A DNA stretch of 32,981 nucleotides from Muribaculaceae bacterium. Its GTDB lineage: Bacteria > Bacteroidota > Bacteroidia > Bacteroidales > G3-4614. A program made the position numbers and the translations under genes. The stretch spans positions 1 through 32,981 of the forward strand of contig JAFYRT010000021.1 in assembly GCA_017546805.1 (NCBI GenBank), given 5' to 3'. This document shows, piece after piece, positions 32,946-32,981 of the stretch (its first letter is position 1; each line of letters begins with the position of its first letter). The notes under the pieces are model-generated. The model worked only from the letters and a program-made list of their open reading frames with translations, searched no databases and was not told the DNA's origin.

Positions 32946-32981
32946 ATGAGTAAAAGTACACATTTTATCGGACAGCCGATG
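32946..32981 (+). CDS. Transposase N-terminus, partial (right copy)
   Basis: ATG at 32946 opens a frame of 12 codons, MSKSTHFIGQPM, cut by the contig end. It is the same protein as at the left edge, reading outwards. The likely family is IS4 with DUF4372, based only on this N-terminus. Confidence 0.6.
   Translation, partial: MSKSTHFIGQPM

Larger units (their letters stand above)
32841..32981 (+). mobile_element. End of an insertion sequence (right contig edge)
   Basis: Exact inverted copy of 1-140, plus one more base. The tip TGTCCGATAAAA (32841-32852) is followed by the leader hairpin (32876-32907) and the transposase start at 32946. TTTTATCGGACA recurs at 32963-32974, inside the coding region. 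The body of the element lies outside the contig. Confidence 0.85.

Noticed and set aside
1-32981. CRISPR arrays, phage genes, rRNA genes, reverse transcriptase for a DGR
   Set aside because: None were seen: no regularly spaced repeats, no cas or phage structural genes, no rRNA, and no RT motifs in any frame.

Overview
The window looks like a whole assembly contig from a Bacteroidales chromosome, probably a gut or host-associated Bacteroides/Prevotella-like lineage. Evidence: promoters of the TTTG / TAnnTTTG type, a MurF-Alr fusion, a GSCFA protein, GH92 and GH97-type proteins, PEGA/FGE-type surface proteins, and the Bacteroidetes order of ribosomal genes (rpsL-rpsG-fusA-rpsJ ... rpmJ-rpsM-rpsK-rpsD-rpoA-rplQ, with no tuf after fusA). 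The genus cannot be fixed from what is visible.

Layout. (1) Both ends are the same insertion-sequence end in opposite orientation: bases 1-140 are the exact reverse complement of 32841-32980. Each copy carries a terminal repeat, a hairpin and the first codons of a transposase reading outwards (MSKSTHFIGQP). (2) 141-4480 is an AT-rich accessory strip on the minus strand: an RloB-like TOPRIM protein and an RloA-like AAA ATPase, a YhcG/DUF1016 PD-(D/E)XK nuclease, and decayed fragments of RhuM-type and helix-turn-helix-type genes. All resemble passengers of restriction/defence islands, and no hsdRMS genes remain here. (3) tRNA-Leu(TAA) and tRNA-Gly(GCC) form a minus-strand unit with a promoter and a terminator. 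The strip lies just past the 3' end of tRNA-Leu. (4) 4875-7898 is a secreted glycan pair: a GH92 alpha-mannosidase and a free-standing GH97 N-terminal-type domain. (5) 8229-13766, minus strand: GSCFA protein, MurF-Alr and a PEGA-repeat protein with an FGE-sulfatase fold that lacks one FGE cysteine. (6) A lone lipoprotein gene at 13852.

(7) 14481-32720 is the merged str-S10-spc-alpha cluster, all on the plus strand: 27 ribosomal protein genes plus fusA, secY, map, infA and rpoA. A good promoter lies at 14481-14512, a probable internal promoter before rpsM, and a perfect bidirectional terminator after rplQ. Regulation probably rests on long or structured leaders (before rpsL, rpsG, rpsH and rpsD). 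A few cistrons (rplW, rpmC, rplF, rpmD) carry strong Shine-Dalgarno sites, all exactly 7 nt from the start codon, which is unusual for Bacteroidota.

The most notable signals are the outward-facing IS ends with a terminal-repeat copy inside the transposase start, the RloAB pair with its defence-island relics, the variable-region-like C-terminus of the FGE-fold protein, and a structured intergenic element at 7989-8072. I did not find a clearly new multi-gene system. RloAB is the best candidate for an active defence module.
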